Positions 62,709 to 64,000 of a stretch of DNA of 64,000 nt are shown here, piece after piece (the stretch's first letter is position 1; the number at the start of each line of letters is the position of its first letter). The position numbers and the translations under genes were made by a program. The notes beneath the pieces were generated by a model that was not told the DNA's origin, did no database searches, and saw only the letters and a program-made list of their open reading frames with translations. This stretch comes from Gibbula magus. Lineage: Eukaryota; Mollusca; Gastropoda; Trochida; Trochidae. The DNA is taken from positions 28,718,368 to 28,782,367 of the forward strand of contig OW388292.1 in the NCBI GenBank assembly GCA_936450465.1, given 5' to 3'.

Positions 62709-64000
62709 ATGTTGGAATTTGTAAGCACTCTCATTTTGTTAGTGGGTTTTTGTAACAGTATGAACCTGTTTTGCTTGACAATCAGAGGAGATGAGAATAT
62801 ATGGTTATTTCATTGCAGAGTTGAGAAATCGCGAGACAAAGGCACTCTGTGTTTCCTGCCAAATTCTCTTAGTAAATTATCAGTGCTTGGTTACAACCAG
62901 CAGCTGCTCTATCGACACTACACGTATCCAAATAGACATTATAACCGGTTTGAAAAAATATTTTGTCTTACTTTAAACTGTAAAGCAGGATCTTTATTGA
63001 CCGGAAACTGCACAACGCCTGAGAGGAAGAACTCCCTCGCTACTCATTTGCCACCCACAACTTCCGGTTCGTCACATCCGTCTCAACAGGGTTCTGCAAC
63101 ATATTCTAAACCAGCTACAACAGTTTTGTCATCTTCTTCTTCATCAAATACAAAGACTTCTATGATGTTATCATCCTCTTTTGTTACGTCAACTTCCATT
63201 TATGTAACGCCGCCAACAACTCCTGTAACATCACCAACGACTTCTGTATCATCACCAACGACTTCTGTAACATCACCAACGACTACTGTAACTTCACCAA
63301 CGAATTCTGTAACATCACCAACGACGACTGTAACATCATCAACGACTTCTGTAACATCACCAACGACTACTGTAACATCACCAACGACTTCTGTAACATC
63401 ACCAACGACTACTGTATCATCACCAACGACTACTGTATCATCACCAACGACTTCAGTAACATCACCAACGACTTCTCTTACATCAACAACGACTTCTCTT
63501 ACATCACCTTTAAATCGCCTTACATGCCAACAACAGCGTGAGATAAACAATACACTTGAATATGGATTTTGCGGTTGTAAAAAGCGTTTTCACAAAAAAT
63601 GCGGCCACATTTCGCCTCATTTCTTTCTTGTTAACTTGCACAAACTGCCTCAAGTTTATTCAATCAAGAAGAAACAGTTTATTGATTTGCATATGAAGAA
63701 GACAAAATATGAACTTTTCAATGTGAATATTGATACAAGGGAATGTAAACTTATTTATGTACATCGGAAAAGAATTCTGTCTCAAAGCATGACTGAGTCA
63801 AAACCTTCTACCATCAAAAGTTACAGAGATGAAATCCATCATCTCTTCCTGGACAGAGACGATCGTGTTTTGGTATTCTATTGCCAAGGTTCTAAATTTT
63901 CTTTTAAATCAATTGATTTGGAAGGTAAACATGGTCGAACTATGAAAATGTTTAGAGAAGGTGTGTCTGACGTTGGAATAGATGATGTGAACAATTTTGT
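62709..64000 (+). CDS. Secreted mucin-like protein, unknown family, runs off the window
   Basis: Open without a stop for 430 codons from ATG 62709 to the window edge. Residues 1-17 look like a signal peptide (hydrophobic VSTLILLVGFC). Residues 18-105 have six cysteines (22, 36, 48, 86, 91, 101), then a Ser/Thr-rich stretch follows from about 110. Residues 168-265 are 14 near-perfect heptads of the type SPTTSVT, encoded by a 21-bp DNA repeat and expected to be densely O-glycosylated. The part after 266 is basic with a Cys/His cluster (TCQQQ..FCGCKKRFHKKCGH) and an ordinary globular-looking sequence. I do not recognise either end domain. An in-frame ATG at 62652 would add 19 residues. It has no introns so far and its frame would be missed by tools that demand a stop codon. 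A separate gene from the ENPP. Confidence 0.75.
   Translation, partial: MLEFVSTLILLVGFCNSMNLFCLTIRGDENIWLFHCRVEKSRDKGTLCFLPNSLSKLSVLGYNQQLLYRHYTYPNRHYNRFEKIFCLTLNCKAGSLLTGNCTTPERKNSLATHLPPTTSGSSHPSQQGSATYSKPATTVLSSSSSSNTKTSMMLSSSFVTSTSIYVTPPTTPVTSPTTSVSSPTTSVTSPTTTVTSPTNSVTSPTTTVTSSTTSVTSPTTTVTSPTTSVTSPTTTVSSPTTTVSSPTTSVTSPTTSLTSTTTSLTSPLNRLTCQQQREINNTLEYGFCGCKKRFHKKCGHISPHFFLVNLHKLPQVYSIKKKQFIDLHMKKTKYELFNVNIDTRECKLIYVHRKRILSQSMTESKPSTIKSYRDEIHHLFLDRDDRVLVFYCQGSKFSFKSIDLEGKHGRTMKMFREGVSDVGIDDVNNF
63210..63503 (+). repeat. In-frame 21-bp coding repeat, 14 copies (mucin heptads)
   Basis: Unit tcaccaacgacttctgtaac with small changes, always in the same frame, so copy number can change without a frameshift. 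The opposite strand stays open too (63550-63200) but that is a by-product of the repeat. Confidence 0.92.

Noticed and set aside
63200..63550. 116-residue minus-strand ORF of VVGDVTEVV repeats
   Set aside because: Complement of the mucin heptad repeat. The + strand frame is much longer and has a signal peptide.

Overview
The window is animal nuclear DNA: intron-rich, AT-rich, with GT-AG introns, long transposon-filled introns, LINE, SINE, mariner and hAT copies and hairpin repeats. A peptide-type class A GPCR and repeat families of the gtccgtccgt and 'taaatgggtacctg' type point to a lophotrochozoan, most likely a mollusc. This placement is inference. There is nothing prokaryotic here.

Almost everything from 24 to 61140 on the + strand can be read as one gene. 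Read exon by exon, it encodes four consecutive copies of the extracellular part of an ENPP1/3-type ectonucleotide pyrophosphatase/phosphodiesterase. Each copy is a zinc phosphodiesterase domain followed by a nuclease-like domain: module 1 (24-10617), module 2 (11009-31049), module 3 (31637-48384) and module 4 (48765-61140). Sixty-nine exons join with matching phases and no stop. The modules are 724, 717, 712 and about 701 codons long. Introns of only 391, 587 and 380 bp separate one module from the next, and the splice phase at each junction (phase 2) carries the reading frame from the end of one nuclease-like domain into the next catalytic domain. Only module 4 ends with a stop codon. The 5' end (signal or anchor, somatomedin B domains, perhaps more modules) lies left of the window. 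All four modules keep the catalytic threonine and the zinc ligands.

Several other things sit in the introns. An intronless GPCR gene on the - strand (15084-16328) lies in a module 2 intron. The 7.2 kb intron 19324-26570 holds hAT and protease-like mobile-element debris plus a LINE whose 5' half is inverted, flanked by a 12-bp target duplication. A 4.5 kb intron at 43541-48049 holds two tandem 1.8 kb units made of a truncated LINE and a 460-bp flank. An intact mariner lies at 52918-54213. A 1.5 kb minisatellite lies in a module 1 intron. There are also SINEs, foldback elements and a dispersed 0.2-0.4 kb repeat.

After about 1.5 kb of flank, a second + strand gene begins near 62709 and runs off the right edge. 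It is a secreted protein with a cysteine-bearing N-terminal region, a Thr/Ser/Pro mucin-like heptad repeat tract and an unrecognised C-terminal domain.

If the fused reading is right, the main product is a secreted or membrane-tethered multi-headed nucleotide phosphodiesterase of at least 2,850 residues. All exon calls were made by eye from splice sites, phase and homology between modules.
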